64,000 bases of DNA from Nocardioides sp. JQ2195. GTDB lineage: Bacteria > Actinomycetota > Actinomycetes > Propionibacteriales > Nocardioidaceae. Positions 41,804-50,008 of this stretch are shown in pieces; within the stretch, counting starts at the first letter, position 1; each line of letters starts with the position of its first letter. Position numbers and translations under genes: made by a program. Location of the stretch: contig NZ_CP050902.1 of the NCBI RefSeq assembly GCF_012272695.1, positions 4,012,653 through 4,076,652 on the forward strand, read 5' to 3'. The notes beneath the pieces were generated by a model. It saw only the letters and a program-made list of their open reading frames with translations, searched no databases and had not been told where the DNA came from.

Positions 41804-42886
41804 ATGGGTTCGGTACGCGTAGCAATCGTGGGAGTCGGCAACTGCGCCACCTCCTTGGTCCAGGGCGTCGAGTACTACAAGGACGCCGACCCGGAGAGCA
41901 GCGTTCCCGGGCTCATGCACGTCAAGTTCGGTGACTACCACGTCTCCGACGTCAAGTTCGTGGCTGCCTTCGATGTCGACGCCAAGAAGGTCGGCTTCGA
42001 CCTGGCCGAGGCCACCCAGGCCTCCGAGAACAACACCATCAAGATCACCGACGTGCCGCCGACCGGCGTCATCGTCCAGCGTGGCCCGACCCTCGACGGT
42101 CTCGGCAAGTACTACCTCCAGACCATCGAGGAGGCCGACGCCGAGCCGGTCGACGTGGTCCAGGTCCTCAAGGACGCCGAGGTCGACGTCCTCGTCTCCT
42201 ACCTCCCCGTGGGGTCGGAGGAGGCCGACAAGTTCTACGCGCAGTGCGCGATCGACGCCAACGTGGCCTTCGTCAACGCCCTGCCCGTCTTCATCGCCTC
42301 CGACCCCGTGTGGGCCAAGAAGTTCGAGGACGCCGGCGTCCCGATCGTCGGTGACGACATCAAGTCGCAGGTCGGCGCCACCATCACCCACCGCGTGATG
42401 GCGAAGCTGTTCGAGGACCGTGGCGTCACGCTGGACCGCACCTACCAGCTCAACGTCGGCGGCAACATGGACTTCAAGAACATGCTCGAGCGCGAGCGCC
42501 TGGAGTCCAAGAAGGTCTCCAAGACCCAGGCCGTCACCTCCAACCTCACCGGCTCGCTGGCCGGGCTCAAGGACAGCCGCAACGTCCACATCGGTCCCTC
42601 CGACTACGTGGCGTGGCTCGACGACCGCAAGTGGGCCTACGTCCGCCTGGAGGGTCGCGCCTTCGGTGACGTCCCGCTGAACCTCGAGTACAAGCTCGAG
42701 GTCTGGGACTCCCCCAACAGTGCCGGCATCATCATCGACGCCGTCCGCGCCGCCAAGATCGCCAAGGACCGCGGCCAGGGCGGCCCGGTCATCCCGGCCT
42801 CGGCCTACCTGATGAAGTCCCCGCCGGTCCAGATCGAGGACACCGAGGGTCGCGCCCAGCTGGAGAAGTTCATCGCCGGAGAGTGA
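41804..42886 (+). CDS. ino1: myo-inositol-1-phosphate synthase
   Basis: 360-residue NAD+-dependent enzyme converting glucose-6-phosphate to inositol-3-phosphate, the first step to phosphatidylinositol and mycothiol in actinobacteria. [20 protein letters not shown] is the Rossmann loop of the short actinobacterial type; [16 protein letters not shown] and [11 protein letters not shown] are active-site stretches, and [10 protein letters not shown] follows. An AGAGGAA site precedes the ATG. The PadR gene upstream may regulate it. A repeat array and a strong hairpin follow. Confidence 0.96.
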   Translation: MGSVRVAIVGVGNCATSLVQGVEYYKDADPESSVPGLMHVKFGDYHVSDVKFVAAFDVDAKKVGFDLAEATQASENNTIKITDVPPTGVIVQRGPTLDGLGKYYLQTIEEADAEPVDVVQVLKDAEVDVLVSYLPVGSEEADKFYAQCAIDANVAFVNALPVFIASDPVWAKKFEDAGVPIVGDDIKSQVGATITHRVMAKLFEDRGVTLDRTYQLNVGGNMDFKNMLERERLESKKVSKTQAVTSNLTGSLAGLKDSRNVHIGPSDYVAWLDDRKWAYVRLEGRAFGDVPLNLEYKLEVWDSPNSAGIIIDAVRAAKIAKDRGQGGPVIPASAYLMKSPPVQIEDTEGRAQLEKFIAGE

Positions 42887-42887
42887 C

Positions 42888-42954
42888 GCGAACGGGCAAC
42901 TCTTGCTGCGCGAACGGGCAATTGTTGCGCGCCGAACCGGCAGTTCTTGCTGAC
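42888..42954 (+). repeat. 22-bp repeat array 3, behind the ino1 stop
   Basis: Two 22-23 bp units starting GCGAACGGGCAA, then GCGCGC and a degenerate unit CGAACCGGCAGTTCTTG with GAAC-N5-GTTC. It begins one base after the stop codon. Confidence 0.9.
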
Positions 42955-42958
42955 TGAG

Positions 42959-42991
42959 CCGCCGCTCACCCCTGTCTGGGGTGGGCGGCGG
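42959..42991 (+). terminator. strong hairpin between ino1 and rocD
   Basis: CCGCCGCTCACCCC pairs with GGGGTGGGCGGCGG across a TGTCT loop and is followed by TTCTG. It could end transcription from ino1 and, as a near-palindrome, also from rocD. Confidence 0.7.
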
Positions 42992-43073
42992 TTCTGCATC
43001 TGCAGGCTCGGCCCACACCCGGGGCCGGGCAGGCCGGCGTACGGCGAGCAGCGGTGTCGGCATCCGACGTCAG

Positions 43074-43140
43074 GGCATCAAGAACTGCGTGTTCGGCGCG
43101 CAAGAGTTGCCCGTTCGCGCAGCAAGAGTTGCCCGTTCGC
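43074..43140 (-). repeat. 22-bp repeat array 4, behind the rocD stop
   Basis: Read on the minus strand it repeats array 3 almost exactly: two GCGAACGGGCAACTCTTGC units, GCGCGC, and a degenerate CGAACACGCAGTTCTTG unit. It starts about 20 bp behind the rocD stop. Confidence 0.9.
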
Positions 43141-43161
43141 GCAGCAGGACGGCGCAGGTGG

Positions 43162-44403
43162 TCAGGTGAGGAGCTCGGTGAGGACCTCGCCGAACTGGTT
43201 GATCGCCCACTCGAGCTCTTCCTCGGTGATCACGATCGGCGGCGCGAGGCGCACGGTCTGGCCGTGGGTGTCCTTGGCCAGGATCCCGCGCTCGAGCAGA
43301 CGCTGGCAGACCTCACGAGCGGTGGCCACCTCGGGGTCGATGTCGATGCCGGCCCACAGGCCCTGGCACCGCACCTCGGTGACACCCTTGCCCTCGAAGG
43401 CGCGCAGGCCGGAGTCGAGGCGCTCACCCAGGGTGCGCGCCCGCTCCTGCATCTCGCCGGTCTCGAGCAGCTCGACGACGGCCAGGCCGACGGCGGCGGC
43501 CAACGGGTTGCCACCGAAGGTGGAGCCGTGCTGGCCCGGCTGGAGCACGCCGAGCACGTCCTTGTTGCCGACCACGGCCGAGACCGGCACGATGCCGGCG
43601 CCGAGTGCCTTGCCGAGCAGGTAGAGATCGGGCACGACGCCCACGTTGTCGCACTGGAACGTCGCGCCGGTGCGGCCGAGACCCGACTGGATCTCGTCGG
43701 CGATGAAGAGCACGTTGTGGGCCGTGGTGATCTCACGAACCCGCGGCAGGTAGTCGGCGGGCGGGATGCCGACGCCGGCCTCCCCCTGGATCGGCTCGAT
43801 CAGCACCGCGACCGTGTTCTCGTCGATGGCCGCCTCGATCGCGTCTGCGTCGCCGTACGGCACGGTCGTGAAGCCGGGCGTGTAGGGGCCGTAGTTGTCG
43901 TGCGCCTCGGGGTCGTCACTGAAGGAGATGATGGTGGTGGTGCGGCCGTGGAAGTTGCCCTCGGCGACGATGATGTTGGCCCGGTCGGCGGCCACCCCCT
44001 TCACCTCGTAGCCCCACTTGCGCGCCACCTTGATGCCGGACTCGACGGCCTCGGCACCGGTGTTCATCGGCAGGATCATGTCCTTCTTCGCCAGCCGGGC
44101 GAGGGCCTCGGCGAAGGGACCGAGTGCGGCCGAGTGGAAGGCGCGGCTGGTCAGCGTGACCTTGTCGAGCTGGTCCTTGGCGACCTGGGTCAGCTTCGGG
44201 TTGGCGTGGCCGAAGTTCACCGCCGAGTAGGCGGCCAGGCAGTCGAGGTAGACCTTGCCGTCGATGTCGGTGACCGTGGCACCGCTGGCCTCGGAGACCA
44301 CCACCGGAAGGGGGTGGTAGTTGTGCGCGGCGTGGGCCTCCACGACCGCGATCGCGGCCTGCTGTGCCTCACTGACTCCTGCGAGTTCGTCGTGGTTCGT
44401 CAT
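43162..44403 (-). CDS. rocD: ornithine aminotransferase
   Basis: 413-residue PLP enzyme that moves the delta-amino group of ornithine to 2-oxoglutarate, giving glutamate semialdehyde for proline or glutamate. HNYHPLPVVVSEASGATVTD at the N-terminus and NTGAEAVESGIKVARKWGYE are typical of RocD. FIADEIQSGLGRTG contains the Asp contacting the PLP ring, LLGKALGAGI the Schiff-base lysine, and GSTFGGNPLAAAVG follows. No other arginine-catabolism gene is next to it. It converges on ino1. Confidence 0.94.
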   Translation of the reverse strand: MTNHDELAGVSEAQQAAIAVVEAHAAHNYHPLPVVVSEASGATVTDIDGKVYLDCLAAYSAVNFGHANPKLTQVAKDQLDKVTLTSRAFHSAALGPFAEALARLAKKDMILPMNTGAEAVESGIKVARKWGYEVKGVAADRANIIVAEGNFHGRTTTIISFSDDPEAHDNYGPYTPGFTTVPYGDADAIEAAIDENTVAVLIEPIQGEAGVGIPPADYLPRVREITTAHNVLFIADEIQSGLGRTGATFQCDNVGVVPDLYLLGKALGAGIVPVSAVVGNKDVLGVLQPGQHGSTFGGNPLAAAVGLAVVELLETGEMQERARTLGERLDSGLRAFEGKGVTEVRCQGLWAGIDIDPEVATAREVCQRLLERGILAKDTHGQTVRLAPPIVITEEELEWAINQFGEVLTELLT

Positions 44404-44468
44404 GCTGTGACGATAGCCACTTCCCGGGGCATTTTCCTAACGGCCGGAGGACCGGTCGGAGGGCACTC

Positions 44469-45179
44469 TCACGGGATCAGGTCACCGATCGTGCCGAGCA
44501 CGCCGCCCTTCTTCTCCGGGGCCGGCGGTGGCCGCCACTCATAGGCCTGTACGACGACGAAACCCGGCCCGTGGAAGACCATCTGCACCGCCTCGCCCGA
44601 GCCGCCGCGCAGCATCGAGCCCATGTTCATCGAGTTGTGCGTCGTCGGTGTCAGGCCGGCCGACCAGCACACCGCGGCGTTGCGGTCGACGTGCACCGGT
44701 TGCTGCGAGCAGTCGAGCACGATCGGCTTGCCGACCACGTGGACCGCCATCGTGCCGGTGCCGCCGATGGTGGTGTTGAACAGTCCCCCGGTCATCAGCC
44801 CGGCGCCCTTGACCCGGTTGATGTCCCACGTGAGTGACGAGTCGAAGGCGAGCAGGTTGCGGAAGTTGACGCTGACGCCCTCGTTCTCGAGGTGCAGCAG
44901 GTGGACGTAGCCGGCCTCCTGGGCGAAGAAGACCTCACCCCGCCCCGAGACCCGCATCAGCGAGACGTCCTCACCGGTGACCACCTTCTTGGCCAGCTTG
45001 CCCATCGACCCGGCCTTCTCGTGGTGGAAGGCGAGCTGGCCGAGGAAGCTGACCATCGACCCCTTCGGAGCGAGAACGTCGGGGCCCAGGCCGACGCGCA
45101 GGGTGCGGTTGTTCTGCAGCGCCCAGCGCTCCTCGCTGCGGACGGGGAAGTGCTCGGCGTCGAAGATCCGGCTCTTCAT
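44469..45179 (-). CDS. AIM24 family protein, second copy
   Basis: 236-residue beta-sandwich protein of the AIM24/TerD-like group, paralogous to the gene upstream. Shared segments include RVGLGPDVLAPKGSMVSFLG, HHEKAGSMGKLAKKV, AFDSSLTWDINRVKGAGLMT and SMNMGSMLRGGSGEAVQ. It has a C-terminal extension with Pro/Lys (PPPAPEKKGGVLGTIG). The ATG overlaps the previous stop (ATGA). Yeast AIM24 is mitochondrial; the bacterial role is not known. Confidence 0.85.
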   Translation of the reverse strand: MKSRIFDAEHFPVRSEERWALQNNRTLRVGLGPDVLAPKGSMVSFLGQLAFHHEKAGSMGKLAKKVVTGEDVSLMRVSGRGEVFFAQEAGYVHLLHLENEGVSVNFRNLLAFDSSLTWDINRVKGAGLMTGGLFNTTIGGTGTMAVHVVGKPIVLDCSQQPVHVDRNAAVCWSAGLTPTTHNSMNMGSMLRGGSGEAVQMVFHGPGFVVVQAYEWRPPPAPEKKGGVLGTIGDLIP

Positions 45180-45850
45180 CAGCGTGCCCCGGTCGCGACC
45201 GGCGTCCACTCGAAGGACTGGACCACGACGAACCCCGGGCCGTGGAAGACGTACTGCACGGCTTCGCCCGAGCCACCACGCAGCATCGAGCCCATGTTCA
45301 TCGAGCTGTTGATGCCCGGGGCCAGGCCGGCCGACCAGCAGACCGCCGAGTTCGGGTCGACGAACACCGGCTGCTGGGAGCAGTCGAAGACCGTCGGCTT
45401 GCCGATGCAGGCGACCGCGACGGTGCCCTGCCCGCCGACGGTGGTGTTGAACAGGCCGCCGGTCATCAGCCCAGCGCCCTTGACCCGGTTGATGTCCCAG
45501 GTCAGGTTCGCGTCGAAGGCGAGCAGGTTGCGGTAGTTGAGGCTGATGCCTTCGTTCTCCAGCTCGAGCAGGAAGACGTAGCCGGCGTCCGAGGCGAAGT
45601 AGACCTCACCCTGCCCGGTGACGCGCATCAGCGAGACGTCCTCGCTGGTGACGATCTTCTTGGCCAGCTTGGCCATCGACCCGGACTTCTCGTGGTGGAA
45701 CTGCACCTGGCCCGTGTAGGCGACCATGGCGCCCTTGGCAGCAAGGACGTCGGGACCGAGGCCCACGCGCAACATCTGGTCGTTCTGCAGGGTGAACCGC
45801 TCGTTGCTCTGGACGCGCAGGTTCGCCTGGTCGAAAAGGTCGCTCTTCAT
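45179..45850 (-). CDS. AIM24 family protein, first copy
   Basis: 223 residues, first of a coupled tandem pair. MKSDLFDQANLRVQSNERFT starts it, then VGLGPDVLAAKGAMVAYTG, SLMRVTGQGEVYFASDAG, DANLTWDINRVKGAGLMTGG and GSMLRGGSGEAVQYVFHGPG. No signal peptide or membrane helix is seen. The two products are similar along their whole length and probably form hetero-oligomers. The product may bind membranes, which is speculation. Confidence 0.85.
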   Translation of the reverse strand: MKSDLFDQANLRVQSNERFTLQNDQMLRVGLGPDVLAAKGAMVAYTGQVQFHHEKSGSMAKLAKKIVTSEDVSLMRVTGQGEVYFASDAGYVFLLELENEGISLNYRNLLAFDANLTWDINRVKGAGLMTGGLFNTTVGGQGTVAVACIGKPTVFDCSQQPVFVDPNSAVCWSAGLAPGINSSMNMGSMLRGGSGEAVQYVFHGPGFVVVQSFEWTPVATGAR

Positions 45851-45866
45851 GGCCCAAGCCTACGGC

Positions 45867-46328
45867 TCACCGCTCGGCGTCGGCCTTGATCCGGCGCAGG
45901 GTCTGCCTCATGCCGTCGCGCAGCTCGCTCTGGAAGGTGTCCTGGCCGCCGAGCACCTTGTCGACGAGCACGCTCGAGATCCTGGTGGTGCCGTTGGGTG
46001 CCTCCCGGCGCTGGGTCACCCGGGTGCCGGCCGTGGTCGGCTCGAGCTGGAAGGACCAGACCGAGTTGTTGTCAAGGACCTGGAAGGCGAAGTCGGTGTG
46101 CGGGGCGAGCCGGACGACCTTCGACCGGGTGGGCCACACCAGGAATCCGCGCCGGTTGATGTTGACGGCCCTGGTGCCCAGGCTGATGCCGTCGCCACGC
46201 ACGATGGTCTTCACCACCTGCGGGCTCCAGGACGCCATCCGCGGCAGGTCGGTGACCAGCGCCCACACCGCCTCCGGGGTGGCGTCGATCTCGATGGACT
46301 CCTCGATCAGGGGCTTGACGTCGCTCAT
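45867..46328 (-). CDS. SRPBCC (START-like) family protein
   Basis: 153 residues with the polyketide-cyclase/dehydrase type SRPBCC fold: IEESIEIDATPEAVWALVTD, then LPRMASWSPQVVKTIVRGDG, then the ending FQSELRDGMRQTLRRIKADA. The fold makes a hydrophobic pocket for lipids or cofactors. ATG 46328 is taken because the conserved sequence begins right after it; longer forms add a non-conserved leader. It sits 17 bp upstream of the AIM24 pair in the same direction, so the three may be co-transcribed. Confidence 0.83.
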   Translation of the reverse strand: MSDVKPLIEESIEIDATPEAVWALVTDLPRMASWSPQVVKTIVRGDGISLGTRAVNINRRGFLVWPTRSKVVRLAPHTDFAFQVLDNNSVWSFQLEPTTAGTRVTQRREAPNGTTRISSVLVDKVLGGQDTFQSELRDGMRQTLRRIKADAER

Positions 46329-46398
46329 GCCGCGCGACGCTAGCCCAGCAACGAGAACCTGTTCCAGCATGCTCACGGTATGGACCGCCCCGGCCGCC

Positions 46399-47844
46399 TC
46401 AGCTGCGGGAGCCCCACCAGGCCAGCAGTGCGTCGCGCGCGGCCTCCTCCGACTGGGGGCCGTCGTCCATCCGCAGCTCGAGCAGGAACTTGTAGGCCTC
46501 GCCCACCTCGCGGCCGGGCGGGATCCCGAGGATCTCCATGATCTGGGTGCCGTCGAGGTCGGGCCGGATGGAGGCCAGCTCCTCCTCCTCGGACAGCCGC
46601 TCGATGCGGGCCTCGAGGTCGTCGTACGCCGCCCGCAGCCGGTTTGCCTTGCGCTGGTTGCGGGTGGTGCAGTCGGCCCGGGTCAGGATGTGCAGCCGCT
46701 CGAGCTGGTCACCGGCGTCGCGGACGTAGCGACGCACGGCGGAATCGGTCCACTCGCCCTCGCCGTAGCCGTGGAAGCGCAGGTGCAGCTCGACCAGCTT
46801 GGAGACCGCTTCGACCTCGTCGTTGGAGAAGCGCAGGGCCTTCATCCGCTTCCTGGTGATCTTGGCGCCGACCACGTCGTGGTGGTGGAACGTGACCACC
46901 CCGCCGGCCTCGAAGCGACGCGTCCGCGGCTTGCCGACGTCGTGCATCAGCGCCGCGAACCGTGAGATGAAGTCGGGTCCGCCGAGCCGGGACTCCTGGT
47001 CGATCGACTGCTCGAGCACGATCAGCGTGTGCTCGTAGACGTCCTTGTGGCGGTGGTGCTCGTCGCGCTCGAGGGCCAGGGCCGGCAGCTCCGGGAGGAC
47101 GTACGACGCCAACCCGGTCTCGACCAGCAGCAGCAGCCCCCGCCGTGGGAACGGAGCGCAGATCAGCTTGACCAGCTCGTCGCGCACCCGCTCGGCGGAG
47201 ATGATCTCGATCCGGCCGGCCATCTCCGTCATCGCGGCGACCACCTCCGGCGCCACGTCGAAGCCGAGCTGCGCCGCGAAGCGAGCCGCCCGCAACATCC
47301 GCAGCGGGTCGTCGGAGAAGGAGTCCTCCGGGCGACCCGGGGTGCGCAGCACGCGGGAGGCCAGGTCGACGATGCCCCCGAAGGGATCCTCGAACCCACG
47401 GTCGGGCACGGTCAGCGCCATCGAGTTGACGGTGAAGTCACGCCGGCCGAGGTCACCGGCCAAGGAGTCGCCGTAGGCCACCTCCGGCTTGCGGGAGCCG
47501 GCGTCGTACGCCTCCGAGCGGTAGGTGGTGATCTCCACCTGCCACTCGCCCTTGCGGCAGCCGATGGTCCCGAAGCTGCGGCCCATGTCCCAGATCGCGT
47601 CGGCCCAGCCCTTCAGCAGCTTCTCGGTCACGTCGGGGTGGGCCGAGGTGGTGAAGTCGAGGTCGTTCTGCAACCGGCCCAGCATCGCGTCGCGGACCGG
47701 GCCACCGACCAGCGCCAGCTGGTGTCCGGCCCCGGTGAAACGGGCGCCCAGCTCGTCGATGATCGGCGCGATCCGCTGCAGCTCCCGGGTCACGGTCTGC
47801 TGCACGTCGCTGACGAGAATCGGGGAAGGGGTGGGACTGGACAC
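46399..47844 (-). CDS. CCA tRNA nucleotidyltransferase with HD domain
   Basis: 481-residue class II enzyme that adds or repairs the 3' CCA of tRNA. LALVGGPVRDAMLGRLQNDL followed by DFT gives the GG/DxD catalytic site, GDLGRRDFTVNSMALTV and SFSDDPLRMLRAARFAAQ are neck motifs, and an HD phosphohydrolase domain follows (RHKDVYEHTLIVLEQ, ALMHDVGKPRTRR). The GTG at 47844 is 7 nt behind a TACCCT -10 box, a leaderless start; earlier in-frame starts are rejected. Divergent from the DUF6049 gene, as in mycobacteria (Rv3907c). Confidence 0.93.
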   Translation of the reverse strand: MSSPTPSPILVSDVQQTVTRELQRIAPIIDELGARFTGAGHQLALVGGPVRDAMLGRLQNDLDFTTSAHPDVTEKLLKGWADAIWDMGRSFGTIGCRKGEWQVEITTYRSEAYDAGSRKPEVAYGDSLAGDLGRRDFTVNSMALTVPDRGFEDPFGGIVDLASRVLRTPGRPEDSFSDDPLRMLRAARFAAQLGFDVAPEVVAAMTEMAGRIEIISAERVRDELVKLICAPFPRRGLLLLVETGLASYVLPELPALALERDEHHRHKDVYEHTLIVLEQSIDQESRLGGPDFISRFAALMHDVGKPRTRRFEAGGVVTFHHHDVVGAKITRKRMKALRFSNDEVEAVSKLVELHLRFHGYGEGEWTDSAVRRYVRDAGDQLERLHILTRADCTTRNQRKANRLRAAYDDLEARIERLSEEEELASIRPDLDGTQIMEILGIPPGREVGEAYKFLLELRMDDGPQSEEAARDALLAWWGSRS

Positions 47845-47851
47845 GGGAGAC

Positions 47852-47880
47852 AGGGTAGACCTCCAGCGGGCCGATAGAGT
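47852..47880. promoter_or_regulatory. divergent leaderless -10 boxes of the CCA-transferase and DUF6049 genes
   Basis: On the minus strand TACCCT (47852-47857) ends 7 nt before the CCA-transferase GTG. On the plus strand TAGAGT (47875-47880) ends 7 nt before the DUF6049 GTG. Only 43 bp separate the two start codons, so the promoters overlap back to back. Confidence 0.55.
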
Positions 47881-47887
47881 CGGCGCC

Positions 47888-50008
47888 GTGATCCGACCAG
47901 TGGCAGCAGCACGCGTCCTGCCAGTGGTGATCGCGCTGACGGTGCTGGGCTCGCTCCTGGGGCCCTGGTCGGTGGCCACCGCGGCCCAGGATCCCGCGTC
48001 AGCGGGGCTGGCCTCCGCGGCGTCGGAGCGGCCACGGGCCGAGGCCGACCCGTTGACCCTGACCATCGACTCGCTGTCCCCGGCGGTGATCCCCCGCAAG
48101 GGGGCGATCACGATGACCGGCACGGTCACCAACGACTCCCTGGACGTCTGGGAGGACATCAAGGTCTACCCGCGCCTCTCCTACGCCCCCTTCACCACGT
48201 CCGAGGAGGTCGAGCTCGCCTCCGAGTCCGACCCACGCCTGCCCTTCGGCGACCGGATCACCACCGAGGGCAACTTCGACTCCCGCACCACGGTGCTGGA
48301 GCCCGGGGAGACCCGCACGTGGAGGATCCGGCTGCCCCGGTCCGTGGTCGCCTCCCGCATCAGTGGCTCCGAGGGCAGCTACCAGATCGGGGTGCAGGCC
48401 CTGGGCGCCACCGACGACGGACGCCCGGAGAACGCCGTCGGGAGGGCCCGCACCTTCATCCCCCTGATGGGGCCGGGCAACGCCAAGGTCGCCACCTCCG
48501 TCGTCGTCCCGATCCGCCGCCCCGTGGCCCGCAACGCCGACGGGTCGCTCGCGGACGAGGCCACCTGGGCCCAGGAGCTGGACACCGACGGACGGTTGGC
48601 CAACCTGGCCTCCCTGCTCTCCAGCACCGGAGGTGCGCCGGTGACCATGCTGGTCGACCCGTCGGTCCTCTCCGCGGCGGAGCAGCTCGCCGGGGGCAAC
48701 GAGCCCCGTGCCCTCGAGGAGACCGAGGAGGACCCGGCCGGATCGTCGGCCGACTCCAACCTCACCATGCCGGCCCAGGAGTGGCTCGACACGGTGGTCT
48801 CCGTCGCCGACGACAACCAGGTGCTCGGTCTTCCCTACGGCGACCTCGACGTCGCCGCCGCTGCGACGTACGACGAGTCGCTCCTGCACCGGGCCCGCAA
48901 GCTGTCGCAGCGATCCCTGGCCGCGCGCTCGATCCCGTCGACCCCGGCCGTGGTGCCGCCGTCCGGGTTGCTGCCGGTGGACGCGCTGGACGCCATCGAC
49001 GACAGGACGCTGATGCTGATGTCGTCGGAGGCGGTGCCCGGGGCCACGGACGACATCAACGTCCCGTCCACACTCCAGGTCGGGCGCCACACGATGTCCG
49101 TCTACGACCCCGCCCTGATGGTGGTGCAGGAGGGCGAGACGTTGAACGCCCTCGACGCCCGCCAGCGGGTGCTGGCCGAGGCGAGCGTCAGGTCGCTCTC
49201 CGGGAGCAAGCAGGCGCTGGTCGCCAACCTGCCCTCCGACTTCGACCCGGGGGCCAACCCGGAGGCGTTCTTCAGCGGGCTCGACCAGCCCTTCATCGAC
49301 CTCCGCAGGCTCTCCAGGAACACCGCTGGCCCCCGCGTCGAGGCCGACCACCTTGACTACCCCGAGCGCCAGGAGGTCCGCGAGCTCAGCCCGACCCTCC
49401 TCACCGCGGCGGACGAGCTGATCACCGCCGGCGCCACCCTCGACGACATCGTCACCAGCAGCGACACCATCGCCAGCCACAGCCTCGCCGAGGCGCTCAG
49501 CTACACCTCCTACATGGTGCGCGACGACCAGACCTCGGCGCAGCGGCGCGCCATCGCCGCGCGCGGGTGGCTCCAGGACCGGCTCGACCTGGTCACCATC
49601 GACGCCCCGGAGTTCGTGATCCTGTCCGCGGCCAACGGCCCCTTCGCGGTGACCGTGACCAACGGGCTCGACGTGCCGGTCACGGTCGCGATCGTCGCCC
49701 ACACCCACGATGACCTGGAGATCCTGGCCCCGGGTGAGATCGAGCTCGGCGCGAATGCGTCGCGCACCATCCAGCTCGACGCCGAGGCGCAATCGATCGG
49801 GGTGCACCCGGTCGAGCTGCTGGCCACCGACCTCCACGGCAGGCCGGTGGGCAGCTCCGAGCAGATGAGTGTGCGCTCCAACAGCGTCGGCAGGGTGATC
49901 TGGGTGATCCTCGGCGTCGGCGTGGGCATCCTGTTCCTGGCCATCCCGGTGCGGTGGATCCGCCGGTACCGCAGGAAGAGGTCGGCCCAGGGCGAGGTGG
50001 GCGGTTGA
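47888..50008 (+). CDS. DUF6049 family secreted/anchored protein
   Basis: 706 residues. A signal peptide (VLPVVIALTVLGSLLGPWSV, ATAAQ) leads to a large extracytoplasmic part, beginning with an Ig-like domain (ITMTGTVTNDSLDVWEDIKV). A single membrane helix near the C-terminus (VIWVILGVGVGILFLAIPV) ends in a basic tail (RWIRRYRRKRSAQGE). This is the protein that always stands between the CCA-transferase and murJ in actinobacteria (Rv3909 position). The stop overlaps the murJ start, so it probably serves envelope biogenesis together with MurJ. GTG start supported by a -10 box. Confidence 0.87.
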   Translation: MIRPVAAARVLPVVIALTVLGSLLGPWSVATAAQDPASAGLASAASERPRAEADPLTLTIDSLSPAVIPRKGAITMTGTVTNDSLDVWEDIKVYPRLSYAPFTTSEEVELASESDPRLPFGDRITTEGNFDSRTTVLEPGETRTWRIRLPRSVVASRISGSEGSYQIGVQALGATDDGRPENAVGRARTFIPLMGPGNAKVATSVVVPIRRPVARNADGSLADEATWAQELDTDGRLANLASLLSSTGGAPVTMLVDPSVLSAAEQLAGGNEPRALEETEEDPAGSSADSNLTMPAQEWLDTVVSVADDNQVLGLPYGDLDVAAAATYDESLLHRARKLSQRSLAARSIPSTPAVVPPSGLLPVDALDAIDDRTLMLMSSEAVPGATDDINVPSTLQVGRHTMSVYDPALMVVQEGETLNALDARQRVLAEASVRSLSGSKQALVANLPSDFDPGANPEAFFSGLDQPFIDLRRLSRNTAGPRVEADHLDYPERQEVRELSPTLLTAADELITAGATLDDIVTSSDTIASHSLAEALSYTSYMVRDDQTSAQRRAIAARGWLQDRLDLVTIDAPEFVILSAANGPFAVTVTNGLDVPVTVAIVAHTHDDLEILAPGEIELGANASRTIQLDAEAQSIGVHPVELLATDLHGRPVGSSEQMSVRSNSVGRVIWVILGVGVGILFLAIPVRWIRRYRRKRSAQGEVGG

